Below, one piece after another: positions 45,922 through 54,461 of a stretch of 64,000 nucleotides of DNA. The translations under genes and the position numbers were made by a program. The stretch is from the NCBI RefSeq assembly GCF_031951985.1, contig NZ_JAVLVU010000001.1, positions 248,001-312,000 of the forward strand, given 5' to 3'. This DNA is from Mucilaginibacter terrae. Its GTDB lineage: Bacteria > Bacteroidota > Bacteroidia > Sphingobacteriales > Sphingobacteriaceae. The notes beneath the pieces were generated by a model that saw nothing but the letters and a program-made list of their open reading frames with translations, made no database searches and was not told where the DNA came from. Every line of letters starts with the position of its first letter. Within the stretch, counting starts at the first letter, position 1.

Positions 45922-46929
45922 ATGCAAAGCCTACCTAAAATCATCTTTGGAACAAGCAGCCTTGGAAATTTGTATAAAACGCTTGAACACCAGGAAAAAA
46001 CTGCTATCATAAAAAGTATATTTAAGTATTCAAATGGCCCGGTAGTTTTAGATTCGGCCGGCAAGTATGGTGCTGGATTGGCATTAGAAAGTATTGGAGA
46101 CGCTCTCCGTGAACTAAATATTAAACCGGGCCAAGTAACCATAAGCAATAAACTTGGTTGGCTAAGAACGAAGCTATCAACCCCGGAACCTACTTTTGAA
46201 CCTGGAGTTTGGAAAGGCTTAAAATACGATGCTATACAAAAAATCAGCTATCTTGGTATTCTGGAATGCTTTGAACAGGGCCTCGACCTTTTGGGCGGTT
46301 ATATGACCCAGATGGTATCTGTGCATGATCCGGATGAATACCTGGCTTCCGCAACAAGTACCGAGGAACAAGCCGAGCGATACCAGGATATTAAGGATGC
46401 TTATAGGGCTCTGTTTGATTTAAAAGCGGCAGGTAAGGTGAAATCGGTCGGTATCGGAGCAAAAGATTGGAAATGTGTACGGAATATTACGCGTGATATT
46501 AAACTTGATTGGGTGATGATCGCTAACAGTATGACCTTACATAGTCATCCAAAGGAGTTAATTCAATTTATGGAGGTGCTCAAAAGAGAACAAATACCCG
46601 TAATTAATTCAGCGATCTTCAACGGTGGATTTTTGCTGGGTGGAGATTTTTACAACTACAAATTTGTAAAGCCTGAAGATGATCAGGGAAAAGAATTATT
46701 ATCTTGGAGAGAACGCTTTTTCAACATTTGCAAATTGTATGGCATTCAACCGGTAGCAGCTTGTATGCGCTTTGCTTTATCTGTACCAGGTACGCATGCT
46801 ATTGCCTTAGGAACGAGCAGCCCTGACAAGGTTAGATTGAATCTTGAATACATTGATCAAAATATTCCTGAAAGTTTTTGGAATGACCTTGCGTTGAATC
46901 AATTAATAAGTTCCAAACTTTTAATCTAA
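45922..46929 (+). CDS. Aldo/keto reductase, L-fucose (D-threo-aldose) dehydrogenase-like
   Basis: 335 residues, cytoplasmic. The catalytic tetrad is visible: D44 and Y49 in LDSAGKYGAGLAL, K77 in ISNKLGW, and the histidine in MVSVHDPDEYL. The family includes pyridoxal 4-dehydrogenase and D-threo-aldose 1-dehydrogenase, and several members oxidise L-fucose to L-fuconolactone with NAD(P)+. That reaction would feed the fuconate-degrading genes at 59828-63962. Other substrates such as L-galactose or D-arabinose are equally possible for the family. It is the last of the plus-strand run that begins with GH88. Confidence 0.82.
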   Translation: MQSLPKIIFGTSSLGNLYKTLEHQEKTAIIKSIFKYSNGPVVLDSAGKYGAGLALESIGDALRELNIKPGQVTISNKLGWLRTKLSTPEPTFEPGVWKGLKYDAIQKISYLGILECFEQGLDLLGGYMTQMVSVHDPDEYLASATSTEEQAERYQDIKDAYRALFDLKAAGKVKSVGIGAKDWKCVRNITRDIKLDWVMIANSMTLHSHPKELIQFMEVLKREQIPVINSAIFNGGFLLGGDFYNYKFVKPEDDQGKELLSWRERFFNICKLYGIQPVAACMRFALSVPGTHAIALGTSSPDKVRLNLEYIDQNIPESFWNDLALNQLISSKLLI

Positions 46930-47945
46930 TAGATGAATCCTTTCCGCTTCGAATTCAATTACGCAAATCAAAAATAAAGAGATCATTATCGTAATCATTC
47001 CTTATATCTATGTCTAAGCTTATATGAATAGGTCGCATTTCATGATGAGATCAGCTTAGAACTGATTGCCTTAGAGTTTTGCATTTCACCTTATTCTTCT
47101 GAGATTTGATATAGAAACTTCTACTATAGTTATCGAAGTCAGGAGTTCATTCTTGTGTTTAATAAGCACGACACCTTCATCCTAAGAGGCTACTATTGAT
47201 ATGGCCAATTGCCATAATATTCTGAGAATTCTTGATCAGGCACGGTCACTATAAAGGGGGGGGAATTGCGACCAGATTTACATAGATAATAGGTGAACCA
47301 ATAGTAAATAATATAGATGTTTTGAATATTAAAATATCCAGGTTCATGCCATTGTTTTCGATGTTTCGAACACACTCGATCGTACTGGTGATTCACATGC
47401 TGATGACCAAAAATAAAGCCATACGGTTCAAAATTGGTATATCATACAAGCCGCCCACCAGGTAAGCGAAACCTGCGCCAGAAAATAAGCTTTCGAAGTT
47501 TTATGTGTATCCCGGACAAACTCATTAATGTCAAGATTGCCAGAAGCACATCAAAGTTTTCTTTTTCTGGCTTATGAAGACTCTAAAAGGGATAGACACC
47601 TACAGTATTTAGCCTTATTGCCTTGGCCATATTTATTTACGTACGCCATGCAGCCCGGGGCATCCGAGGATAACGTATTGTACCAAACATCATCTAACAG
47701 GGATCACCATTCAGTAAAAATTAGGACTCCCCAAAGTGAAGCTATAGTTTAATCCCTGGGCATCTGCCTTAACATATATGATTAGCGGGATATTACTTAA
47801 ATAAAAAATTTTAGTAAAATTCATGCTGATCAAGTTGGGAAAAAGCGCCTTAACTAATAGTCTAAGATATCATGAACAGGTTATCCTGCTCATGTGCCGA
47901 ATCAAATTTCAAAAAAACTTACAAGATTGTTGCATCTTCCTCAGG
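46930..47945. other. 1-kb intergenic stretch, possibly decayed sequence
   Basis: No intact gene. Small frames (for example 47528-47752 +, 47193-47396 -) have no recognisable domains. On the minus strand at 47393-47479 a run without stop reads SGAGFAYLVGGLYDIP, which looks like a membrane-protein remnant. A run of eight G lies at 47256-47263. Confidence 0.4.
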
Positions 47946-49187
47946 CTACTGGTGTTTCACTTTGTAGAATTTAATGGCAAACAAAAGAATTATAACATAA
48001 CATATGATCGGCAGATAGTAAGCATGTGCTACGTCCTGATCAGCGATCCTACCCATGAAAATTGGGAAAAAGGCACCACCTACAACCCCCATCGAAATAA
48101 ATGATGAAGCTTGCTGCGTATGGCTGCCCAGATTTTTTAAACCGAGGCTGAATATTGTGGGAAACATAATGCTGAAAAAGAAGTTGATCATCAGCAGGGC
48201 AATGAAAGATGGCCATCCCCAGCTTTGCGCCACAATAATACAACTGATTATACTGCCTATAGTGAAGTAAGCCAGCAATTTATTTGGTGCAATAAACCGC
48301 ATCAATGCCGTGCCGGCAAACCGACCCACCAGCAGGAGCCCCATAAAGAAAAATCCCATGTAAGTGCTCGCTTCTTTATCAGTCATACCCATCTTTTCAT
48401 GACAATAGTTAATAAAGAATGCCCATGTTCCAGCTTGCGCAGCCACATTGAAAAGCTGAGCAATAGCTGCCGACACGAAATGTCGGTGATGAAATAACTT
48501 TCGTGAAGGTACCGGTAATTCTTCCATCTCAAAACCCTGTTTAACCGATACGTGGGGATCAGTTAAGGCTGGAACTTTTACAAATGAAAAAGAGAGGGCT
48601 ACCAAGGCAACTAATACCCCAAGTACAATATATAATATTTTGATTGAAGAAAGCCCATCAGTGGTACTGTCCCCGGCTGAGCCGAAAACAAAGAAACCAC
48701 CTATCAGGGGACCCAGCATGGTTCCTAATGCGTTAAATGACTGTGCGAAGTTAACTCGCTGATCACTGGTTTCCTGATGACCCAGAGAAGCCACAAAAGG
48801 ATGTGCTACGGTTTCAAGAGTCGATAAGCCGCAGCCCACGATAAATAAAGCAAGCCTAAAAAAACCAAAGGATTCTGCATTAGCTGCGGGCACAAATAGA
48901 AACGCGCCGACAGCGAATAGCGATAAGCCAAGCATGACGCCCATTTTGTAGCCATACCGTTTCATAAATAATCCTGCAGGAATACCCATTATAAAGTAAG
49001 CTCCAAAAATAGAAAATTGCACCAGCCCTGATTCTGCTTTAGAGACATGCAACACTTGTTGAAAATGTCGGTTGAGTACATCTGCCAGCGAAATAGCGAC
49101 TCCCCAGAAGAGGAAGAGGGAGGTTACAAAGACAAGGGTTACCAGAAACTTTGGTTCGGTAAAAGTAGGTTTATTATTTATAAGCAT
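47946..49187 (-). CDS. MFS sugar permease, FucP/GlcP-like
   Basis: 413 residues from the ATG at 49187; a longer frame would run into the end of the ROK gene. Twelve hydrophobic segments. SLFLFWGVAISLADVLNRHF (TM1) keeps an acidic residue at the FucP proton-site position. LSTLETVAHPFVASLG keeps the TM4 glutamate, with H in place of the usual N. RVNFAQSFNALGTMLGPLIG is the family loop. It belongs to the fucose/glucose/galactose:H+ symporter group. Because it follows a GH97 and a ROK kinase, a hexose such as galactose or glucose is the more likely cargo. It begins 16 bp after the ROK stop. Confidence 0.85.
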   Translation of the reverse strand: MLINNKPTFTEPKFLVTLVFVTSLFLFWGVAISLADVLNRHFQQVLHVSKAESGLVQFSIFGAYFIMGIPAGLFMKRYGYKMGVMLGLSLFAVGAFLFVPAANAESFGFFRLALFIVGCGLSTLETVAHPFVASLGHQETSDQRVNFAQSFNALGTMLGPLIGGFFVFGSAGDSTTDGLSSIKILYIVLGVLVALVALSFSFVKVPALTDPHVSVKQGFEMEELPVPSRKLFHHRHFVSAAIAQLFNVAAQAGTWAFFINYCHEKMGMTDKEASTYMGFFFMGLLLVGRFAGTALMRFIAPNKLLAYFTIGSIISCIIVAQSWGWPSFIALLMINFFFSIMFPTIFSLGLKNLGSHTQQASSFISMGVVGGAFFPIFMGRIADQDVAHAYYLPIICYVIILLFAIKFYKVKHQ

Positions 49188-49203
49188 CTTATTCAGTTTT
49201 TTT

Positions 49204-50109
49204 TTAAGTCTTTTCAGCCCTTTCGCAACAAAATGCCGCTCCAATAAGCGCTGCATTGTCACCCAAAGTGGCAGGGCGAATCAAAATCTCGGGATAGGAT
49301 TGCTGGATAGCAGAGACAATTTGGGGCAAAAAGAGATGATGTGATTTGGCAATATTGCCACCGATAACAATACATTCCGGTAGATTGTAACTTATTCGGC
49401 TTTTGATAAACGTAGCAAAGTTATCCGCGAATTCATCGAAAATAGCCTCAATTACGGGCCGTGAATGCAATGAGCGGACCATATCCCTGACATTTTCGAA
49501 GTCATGGAGGCCTTGCCTGCGGCTTGCCGAAAGAAACCAGCGAGAGGAAAAGTAATCATCTGCAATACTTTGTCTGAAAGGTAAACTTCCCCAGTTTGCA
49601 TCGGCTGTTTTACCGTTATGGCTGGTTGCAGAGCCCATACCTGTACCTAAGGTAAAACCTACTACACGCTGTTGACCGGCCGCTGCGCCACTAATGACTT
49701 CACCATGCAAAAATGCTTCGGCATCATTTACAAAAAATATTTCTTCCTGTAAAAAATTGAGTGCAGTGGCCAGATGCTCCCTAACATTTATCTGATAGAG
49801 CGCTTCGTATTTGTCCAGTCCTGTTATAAGGGAAACGCCCGCTTCATAATCAAACGGCCCAGGCATGGCGATCGCCAGATGATCCAGATCGCTGCCGGAA
49901 AGTTGTTGAACCATTTGCAGGCACGAGATCCACTGTTCTAAAATTTCGGAATGAGAGGCATGGGAATTCACTGGCGAGCGGATCAAAGTTGATTCCAATA
50001 CTTGCTTCAAATCCATGTCGATCACAGCAGCTGTTATATGTGAGCCACCTATATCGGCACTTAAAATAAATCGGCCATTTTTTCTCATATTATCATACAT
50101 GTTTAGCAT
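49204..50109 (-). CDS. ROK-family sugar kinase
   Basis: About 301 residues from the ATG at 50109, two bases after the GH97 stop; ATGs at 50100 and 50088 are alternatives. The phosphate-binding motif is LSADIGGSHITAAVIDMD. The catalytic aspartate is in FFVNDAEAFLHGE, and GFTLGTGMGSA is the second ATP motif. The usual ROK zinc motif CxCGxxGC is absent: the equivalent region reads DANWGSLPFRQ. It has no DNA-binding domain, so it is an enzyme rather than a NagC-type regulator. It probably phosphorylates a hexose delivered by the neighbouring permease. Confidence 0.85.
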   Translation of the reverse strand: MLNMYDNMRKNGRFILSADIGGSHITAAVIDMDLKQVLESTLIRSPVNSHASHSEILEQWISCLQMVQQLSGSDLDHLAIAMPGPFDYEAGVSLITGLDKYEALYQINVREHLATALNFLQEEIFFVNDAEAFLHGEVISGAAAGQQRVVGFTLGTGMGSATSHNGKTADANWGSLPFRQSIADDYFSSRWFLSASRRQGLHDFENVRDMVRSLHSRPVIEAIFDEFADNFATFIKSRISYNLPECIVIGGNIAKSHHLFLPQIVSAIQQSYPEILIRPATLGDNAALIGAAFCCERAEKT

Positions 50110-50110
50110 T

Positions 50111-52012
50111 TTACTTAACAGGTGTGAGGTACATGGCTTCGCCACCCGAGGCAAGCAACTTGATATTCATCACGGTCGCAGAGGTTACTTTCATCTTCTT
50201 TACGCTGACATGGGTATTCGTCTTAACAGTAACATCATCCGAATAAATGGTCGCGAGGTATGTTTTTCCCTTTGGTAGAAAGTTAAGGGATAGCGGAAGC
50301 GTCCGTGCATTGTTATTGGTCATAGTGCCCACAAACCATTCATCCCCCCTTCTTCTTGCTGTGCTGATATATTCACCTGGCTCCCCGTGTAATACGCGGG
50401 TTTCGTCCCATGATGTGGGGATCTTTTCCCAAAATTCTAATTCCGGCTCTCCTTGGTACTGACTCGGTTTGTCATACCAGAACATCGTCTGGATGGGGCT
50501 ATAATAAACGGCTGCCATGGCTAATTGATGCGCATGGGTGGTTTGGATCCGTTTATTATAATAGCAGATGGTATAATCAGCGGCCCCGGCTAAATATCGG
50601 GTAAATGGTAATATGGTGTTATGTGTGGCATCGGGCATTTCTTCGTTACCCCTAATCCCTTCTGCTGTCATGAGGTTAGGCCAGGTCCGCTGTTCACCTG
50701 TAGGCCTCCAGTCATCATGGATGTTAACCATTATCTCGTTCGCAGCTGCTTGTTGAATAGCTTTTTCTAACCATGTTGTCCACCGATGTGAACCGACTTG
50801 GACAAAGCCGAATTTTACCCCTTTGATTCCCCATTTATGATAAACGGAGAAGAGGCTGTCACTCTGCGCTACCAGAGCCTGTTGATTTACATAAAGCCAA
50901 ATCCCAACGCCTTTTTGCTTTGCATATTTTATGATCGACTGCAAATCGAAATTTGGGATACCCACCTTGGTCGCATCGGAAGAAAATGAGAGTGGATCAC
51001 CATACCAGCAGCAGTCGAATAAGATATATTGCAGATGGTGCTGAACAGCGAAATCAATATTGGCGTAGGCATCTGCACTCGTGAGTGCGGCCACGCGCAT
51101 GATTTTACCTGGTTTGATCCAGTCAGGTGCTTTTATCTGATTGGGCGTATTTAAATTTAACATCAGGTGGCTATTTTCGATCAGAATACCCGGTTTTTCT
51201 GCGATCATTATCACCCGCCATGGTGTTTTACAGGGAGATATAAGATCTGCTTTAGAATCCATGGAAGTGACGATGGTATTTTCCTTTGAAGGGCTTAGCT
51301 TGAATTTACCACGTGCAAAGTCGACCATTTGGGCCTCAGCTAAAGCAACATACAAACCGTTTGGCAATTTCAGCGTGAGCGGGCGTTCACTTTCTTCCTT
51401 CCAGTTTTTTAACGGCACCAGATGGTAAGGTGCCTGAGCCCAGGCTGCATGCCATCCAAGGGTGCCTGCCGGTAGCGAGAACTCTGTATTCTCCGAAGTT
51501 ATGCTATAATAACTGCCCTTTGGATTTACCGGAAAATCATAACGGATCGCTACACCTTCATTGTATGCACGGATCTCTACATTGATGTTGTAAATCGTGT
51601 TATCATCTTTTTGAAGTTCGACCCGTAGGGCATTAAAATGGTCACGAATAACAGACCGTTCGCCGTAAAGCGGCGTCCATGATGTATCCTTATTCAGGGT
51701 AGTGAGCTTTTGCACTGTTAGGTTTTCAAACCATTTCGTATGCTTGTCAACCGGAAGCGCCATAGCCTGCTCTGAAAGACGGTTATTTAATTGTAGATCA
51801 AGTTCGGACTCATTGATAACGTTCTTTTGATCGAAGTCCACCTTGTAAAACAATGTTTTCTGACCGGTAGGAGAGGCCTTCTGGTAAAATCTGACAGTAA
51901 GCTTTTTGTCAGGCGATTGAATTATTCCCTCACTACCTTTTACAATATTTTGTCCTTTTGATGAAACAGAATGAAAAAGCAGTGCTATGAAAAATATTTT
52001 GACGATTCGCAT
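50111..52012 (-). CDS. Glycoside hydrolase family 97 (alpha-glucosidase/alpha-galactosidase family), intact
   Basis: 633 residues with a signal peptide (to about residue 20). The N-terminal sandwich carries GVAIRYDFPVN, where the broken paralogue at 11575 loses its frame. The TIM barrel shows YILFDCCWYGDP and WGIKGVKFGFVQVGSHRWT, with glycine where classic GH97 members have an aspartate (K-x-D-F). NIHDDWRPTG and LMTAEGIRGNEEMPDA follow, the latter with candidate catalytic glutamates. The C-terminal sandwich ends at about residue 630. It is probably an exo-alpha-glycosidase, though mechanism and sugar are uncertain because of the substitution. It starts a tight three-gene cluster with the ROK kinase and permease. 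Confidence 0.88.
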   Translation of the reverse strand: MRIVKIFFIALLFHSVSSKGQNIVKGSEGIIQSPDKKLTVRFYQKASPTGQKTLFYKVDFDQKNVINESELDLQLNNRLSEQAMALPVDKHTKWFENLTVQKLTTLNKDTSWTPLYGERSVIRDHFNALRVELQKDDNTIYNINVEIRAYNEGVAIRYDFPVNPKGSYYSITSENTEFSLPAGTLGWHAAWAQAPYHLVPLKNWKEESERPLTLKLPNGLYVALAEAQMVDFARGKFKLSPSKENTIVTSMDSKADLISPCKTPWRVIMIAEKPGILIENSHLMLNLNTPNQIKAPDWIKPGKIMRVAALTSADAYANIDFAVQHHLQYILFDCCWYGDPLSFSSDATKVGIPNFDLQSIIKYAKQKGVGIWLYVNQQALVAQSDSLFSVYHKWGIKGVKFGFVQVGSHRWTTWLEKAIQQAAANEIMVNIHDDWRPTGEQRTWPNLMTAEGIRGNEEMPDATHNTILPFTRYLAGAADYTICYYNKRIQTTHAHQLAMAAVYYSPIQTMFWYDKPSQYQGEPELEFWEKIPTSWDETRVLHGEPGEYISTARRRGDEWFVGTMTNNNARTLPLSLNFLPKGKTYLATIYSDDVTVKTNTHVSVKKMKVTSATVMNIKLLASGGEAMYLTPVK

Positions 52013-52056
52013 ATGGATTTTTATTTAGGTTTTAATAATCTATTCCTTGATTAAGA

Positions 52057-52070
52057 GTAAACACGTTTAC
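52057..52070 (-). promoter_or_regulatory. GTAAAC-AC-GTTTAC inverted repeat upstream of GH97
   Basis: Perfect 6-bp arms with a 2-bp spacer, 45 bp before the GH97 start codon. The shape is that of a LacI/GalR-type operator but the sequence differs from the ACTAAATCGATTTAGT group, so a different regulator may bind it. Confidence 0.4.
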
Positions 52071-52580
52071 AGGATTTCTAACTGTGATAATTGTTCGAGT
52101 ACCTTTTGGGGGGGGTAAAAAAATACGTATGGTATGGAGTTTAAACAACTGTTCTAAGTCTGAAAAATAAGCCGTGATTCCATGATCCAACTTCAATTGA
52201 AGTCTCTCATGACCTTACTTGATTTCGGAACTGAGATGATCACTTTCCATGGTCAGTAAGAGCTCACTGTTCGAAATTCCATGCATTTAAGGTACTTACC
52301 CGGCTTCAGCTTTTAAACATTAATTTGGAATTTATGGGGCTAATAATTTCACCTGTTCTCAGCTGCAGAGATGGATAGTAGTCCATCCACATCTTTTTAA
52401 GTTTATGCTGCGCTGGATTTTTGACCGTTTTTGATTGGTGCGTTTTTGAAATTGGCATATGTGAGGAATCGCAATTCATTTTGCGTCTTTAGTAAAAATT
52501 AGGTTCTGACCCCTAGCATGATGTTTAAAAAGCTGATAGGCTCCTTGAACATATATTAATGGAATCATGGTTGTTGATAT

Positions 52581-52588
52581 CAAATGTA
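52581..52588 (-). promoter_or_regulatory. -7 promoter box, leftward, 4 bp from operator D
   Basis: Reading leftward the bases are TACATTTG, an exact TAnnTTTG match, with the same spacing to the operator as at sites A and E. It points towards GH97, whose start is about 570 bp away. Confidence 0.5.
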
Positions 52589-52592
52589 GTAT

Positions 52593-52608
52593 ACTAAATC
52601 GATTTATT
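52593..52608 (-). promoter_or_regulatory. Putative LacI-family operator, site D
   Basis: ACTAAATCGATTTATT on the plus strand, one base from the perfect palindrome. The half-site next to the promoter is intact. Confidence 0.6.
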
Positions 52609-52853
52609 AAAATTTATGTTAATATTTTGAAGTGCTCCGTATTAACTACGTGGTTCGAGAGGTATCTCCGGCTGCATTGGTGCCCTTGATATTATAAACT
52701 TTGGTCTTCTCTTTAAAGTAAAGACGCTGTTGATATGGCCAAAGGAATGTTATTACGGTGCTGTACGGGTAAAGTGTAAGGCTCATATTTCTAAAATTGA
52801 TCTTAACAAAATGTGCTATCAAACCATATTCATATAAACTCAATATATATGTT

Positions 52854-52869
52854 ACTAAATCGTTTAATA
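52854..52869 (-). promoter_or_regulatory. Degenerate operator-like site, G
   Basis: ACTAAATCGTTTAATA keeps one complete half-site (ACTAAATCG) but not the other, and has no good -7 box beside it. It may be a decayed copy of the operator motif. Confidence 0.3.
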
Positions 52870-52982
52870 ATGAAATTTTAAAGTGTTTCGATAAATGCCA
52901 CATCCTGTTTGAGAAGCGATAATTGTCTCAATCACCGTTATTAATATAATAGTGACATTATTCGAAAAATGGTTTATTCTTA

Positions 52983-53024
52983 AGTACACAGCCGGGTAAT
53001 TGTAAAATTACCCGGCTATGTACT
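52983..53024 (-). terminator. Long hairpin after the beta-helix gene
   Basis: A 19-bp stem (52983-53001 with 53006-53024, one mismatch, 4-base loop) starts 24 bp past the stop codon. The stem core is GCCGGGTAATT. The downstream U-tract is poor, so it may terminate inefficiently or protect the mRNA end. Confidence 0.6.
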
Positions 53025-53047
53025 ATCCAACGTAAACCGGTTATTTA

Positions 53048-54004
53048 TCAGTTGTTATTTGACTGGGTTATGCCGCTTGCAATGCTATAGTTGAACAAAG
53101 AATTGCCGGTGGCTGTATTATTGACTACAGAGCCTGTAGAACCCTGCAATACCTGGATGCCACCTTTTGCGTTGTTGTTCACAATGTTATGATTTAACTC
53201 AATGTTCTTGGTGACAAGCCCGGCTTCCTGATTCATGATCAGTCCTACATTTCCATTACCATTAATGGTACAGTCCTTTACTTTGAACCCATCTGAATCT
53301 GCAGCCCGTATTCCTCTGAAATAATTATCATTTGCAGTACAATTACTTACAGTCACCGAGGTGCAATAGGAAAAATTCATACCGTTACCCGTAGTGGAAT
53401 GATTTACCTGAGTTGAGCTGACATTGACGTTTTGGCAAGAGCGAATATAGAGATTGTGAAAGTACATCTCCTTGCCCGGTCCAGCATTGTCATGGAAATT
53501 ACAATTTGTAATTGTTACTCCGTTTACCCTTTTCAAATGTACGCCCATACCTACCGAGGTAACCTGCACATTGTTTATCGCTACATTGGTGTGAAAAATG
53601 TTTAGAGATTCGATCAGAATACCATAGCAACTGATTGACTGTACGCCGGTAACTTTCAAGTTTTGAATAGTTACATTGGTCAAACCTTCGTTATTTTGTT
53701 GAATAACATTGAAATTCCCTCCGTTTATGGTAGTAGTGGCGTTGCCGGAACCATTTAGCGTCACATTGCTTTTTATCTTAAGGGGACTGGTAATGTTGTA
53801 GGTTCCCGACGCAAGATTTACCGTGCCACCACCACTTGCAGAAACCTGGTCAATTGCGTGCTGAATGTTTCCTCCTAAAGGGACGTTTACAATAGCAGTT
53901 GTTTTATACCTGGTCGCTTCTGGTGTTTGTGTGCTTTGCTGCTCAATAGTTCCTTTTTTGCAGGCTATCGAAGCCCATGTAAATAAAAGCACCGATAGAT
54001 GCAT
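53048..54004 (-). CDS. Right-handed beta-helix lipoprotein, possible frameshift in the signal peptide
   Basis: 318 residues as read from the ATG at 54004. A lipobox TWASIAC suggests an outer-membrane lipoprotein. From about residue 45 a parallel beta-helix runs to the end: GGNIQHAIDQVSASGGGTVN opens the pectate-lyase-like coil, then repeated NVTI/NCTANDN-type rungs follow. No catalytic residues can be assigned, so it could be a lyase, an epimerase or a glycan-binding protein. The start lacks the basic residues of a signal peptide. A second frame from the ATG at 54023 reads MRKKIINA, and dropping one base near 53999 would join it to LSVLLFTWASIAC. It is a single gene between two hairpins. Confidence 0.65.
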   Translation of the reverse strand: MHLSVLLFTWASIACKKGTIEQQSTQTPEATRYKTTAIVNVPLGGNIQHAIDQVSASGGGTVNLASGTYNITSPLKIKSNVTLNGSGNATTTINGGNFNVIQQNNEGLTNVTIQNLKVTGVQSISCYGILIESLNIFHTNVAINNVQVTSVGMGVHLKRVNGVTITNCNFHDNAGPGKEMYFHNLYIRSCQNVNVSSTQVNHSTTGNGMNFSYCTSVTVSNCTANDNYFRGIRAADSDGFKVKDCTINGNGNVGLIMNQEAGLVTKNIELNHNIVNNNAKGGIQVLQGSTGSVVNNTATGNSLFNYSIASGITQSNNN

Positions 54005-54079
54005 TAATGATTTTCTTTCTCATTTCTTTTCGATTTATTTTGGTTGGTTGGATAATTCAGATTACACTGTATTAAATGA

Positions 54080-54149
54080 GGGGCAGTTGGTTTAATCAAC
54101 GTTTCGTCTCCCGGGTTTTCATGATTGTTCAGAGACAAAAAACTGCCCC
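54080..54149 (-). ncRNA. Possible structured RNA leader, three-stem element
   Basis: Outer perfect 9-bp stem GGGGCAGTT/AACTGCCCC (54080-54088 with 54141-54149). It encloses a GTCTC/GAGAC stem and a GTTG/CAAC hairpin, so a three-way junction can be drawn. It lies 57 bp upstream of the alternative start of the beta-helix gene, in its probable 5' leader. No T-run follows on either strand, so it is not an ordinary terminator. It resembles no riboswitch class that I recognise. Confidence 0.3.
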
Positions 54150-54374
54150 TGTAAATGTGGCTGACACGAGTTTGCTTGACTTTGATGGAAGAATATTTCT
54201 TCTGCTATATAAAAATCTCCTTCGACATTCTTCGATAGGGTCAGAAACCGTTTGTGCAGATGTTTAATTGACGAGATTTCACCTGATGTCGCTTTAGAAC
54301 AATAATTCAAATGAGCGTAGTTCAATGAATCAGTTCAACAACTTTAGATTGTAAAAAGGCGCTCCTATATGCAG

Positions 54375-54408
54375 TAAAAAAGGGAATAGCCGATCAGGCT
54401 ACTCCCCC
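54375..54408 (-). terminator. Intrinsic terminator of the second SusC/SusD operon
   Basis: Reading leftward: GGGAGTAGCC, loop TGATC, GGCTATTCCC, then six T. A 10-bp stem with one G-T pair followed by a U-tract is a classic Rho-independent terminator. It lies about 55 bp after the susD stop. Confidence 0.85.
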
Positions 54409-54461
54409 GACATTAATTATTAATATTCATAGGTAAATATACTTAGGTAACTTTTATCTGG

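Larger units (their letters stand above)
52013..53047. other. 1-kb region with a distant promoter for the GH97 cluster
   Basis: No gene recognised; an 85-codon frame at 52646-52903 shows no domain. It holds operator D with a minus-strand -7 box, a weaker operator-like site at 52854-52869, a GTAAAC-AC-GTTTAC inverted repeat at 52057-52070 and a G8 run at 52108-52115. At the far end is the hairpin at 52983-53024. Transcripts from the operator-D promoter would carry a leader of about 560 nt before GH97. Confidence 0.5.

Noticed and set aside
49204..50109. ROK protein as a NagC-type repressor
   Set aside because: It has no N-terminal helix-turn-helix and is of kinase length.
52646..52903. 85-codon minus-strand frame upstream of the GH97 cluster
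   Set aside because: It overlaps the degenerate operator-like site and shows no domain; could be a remnant but cannot be supported.
54023..54461. Plus-strand small frames after the second susD
   Set aside because: They overlap the terminator and the structured element and have no domain features.
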